Shown here in pieces: positions 53,848 through 53,970 of a stretch of DNA of 53,970 nt (the first letter of the stretch is position 1; every line of letters starts with the position of its first letter). Below the pieces are notes generated by a model, which was given only the letters and a program-made list of their open reading frames with translations, was not told the DNA's origin and did no database searches. Both the position numbers and the translations under genes were made by a program. Origin of the DNA: Palleronia sediminis (GTDB taxonomy: Bacteria; Pseudomonadota; Alphaproteobacteria; Rhodobacterales; Rhodobacteraceae); contig NZ_SNAA01000020.1 of the NCBI RefSeq assembly GCF_004358695.1, positions 1 to 53,970 on the forward strand, given 5' to 3'.

Positions 53848-53970
53848 CTTAGGGTCAGGATTCATAACCAGAACATGACGGTTGCGGCGAGGGCGATGGC
53901 GGAGAGGAAGACCTTCGGGCATCTGTCGTAGCGGGTGGCGATGCGACGCCAGTCTTTCAACCTACCGAAC
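53848..53970 (-). mobile_element. IS5-family insertion sequence, 3' end only
   Basis: A second IS copy enters the window from the right, in the same orientation as the left one. Its end is the inverted repeat CTTAGGGTCAGGATTC (53848-53863), which begins just outside the transposase stop. The match with the left repeat shows that both belong to the same or a very close element. Confidence 0.85.
53862..53970 (-). CDS. IS5-family transposase, C-terminal fragment (partial)
   Basis: The last 35 codons of a transposase, reading FGRLKDWRRIATRYDR, then CPKVFLSAIALAATVMFWL and a TGA. The RLKDWRRIATRYD stretch is the conserved C-terminal end of IS5-family DDE transposases, including the Arg/Lys helix next to the catalytic Glu. 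The rest lies beyond the window. Confidence 0.88.
   Translation of the reverse strand, partial: FGRLKDWRRIATRYDRCPKVFLSAIALAATVMFWL

Overview
The window is GC-rich chromosomal DNA of an alphaproteobacterium, most likely a marine Rhodobacterales (Roseobacter-type) bacterium. The evidence is gene content and protein style: an iolG-C-D-E-B inositol operon with a fused IolC, a PuuD-type urate oxidase with its own cytochrome c domain, an FeS-type photolyase, the mreBCD-mrdA-rodA wall-elongation operon and, above all, bchE and bchJ of bacteriochlorophyll synthesis. The last pair points to an anoxygenic phototroph. Genus cannot be fixed from the sequence.

Layout. 1-120 is the 5' end of an IS5-family element. 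260-7078 holds a small DUF3329-like protein and the inositol operon, transcribed leftwards and tightly overlapped. 7284-9367 has the urate oxidase PuuD and a TSUP permease. 9549-17777 is housekeeping: radA, cvpA, lysE, YebC, a GST-like protein, an SLC13/RCK transporter, a YmdB-type phosphodiesterase and the 5-formyl-THF ligase, followed by mgtE (17774-19162). 19308-23727 carries guanine deaminase, a CAP-domain protein, 8-oxoguanine deaminase, a HisN-type phosphatase and an XRE regulator. With PuuD these make a dispersed purine-catabolism set. 23814-31512 holds a LysR regulator, DUF1127, a BAX-inhibitor-1 family protein, NadE, a large exported MORN-repeat protein and a photolyase/SDR pair.

The most interesting core is 31650-38340. 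leuA is preceded by a 16-residue ORF with four consecutive Leu codons and by alternative hairpins, which looks like a leader attenuator. Then comes an orphan HWE-type histidine kinase, then bchEJ. The bchE promoter carries an FNR-like site (TTGAT-N4-GTCAA) overlapping the first of two TGT-N12-ACA PpsR/CrtJ-type palindromes. This is a compact oxygen/light control region on a bchEJ pair that has no other photosynthesis gene beside it within the window. A double-module RTX protein follows, then mreB.

38373-44901 is the elongasome operon mreB-mreC-mreD-mrdA-rodA, with a hydroxyacid dehydrogenase translationally coupled at its end. 44978-50315 has SseB-like and uracil-DNA-glycosylase-like genes, nhaA and the capsule export genes kpsT-kpsE.

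The right end is a mobile junction: tRNA-Gln(UUG), a 947-codon tyrosine recombinase whose ATG directly abuts the tRNA CCA and whose C-terminus resembles a PemK/MazF toxin fold, a decayed parA remnant with an in-frame stop, and the terminus of a second IS5-family copy. Both window ends lie inside same-orientation IS5-family copies with matching terminal repeats.
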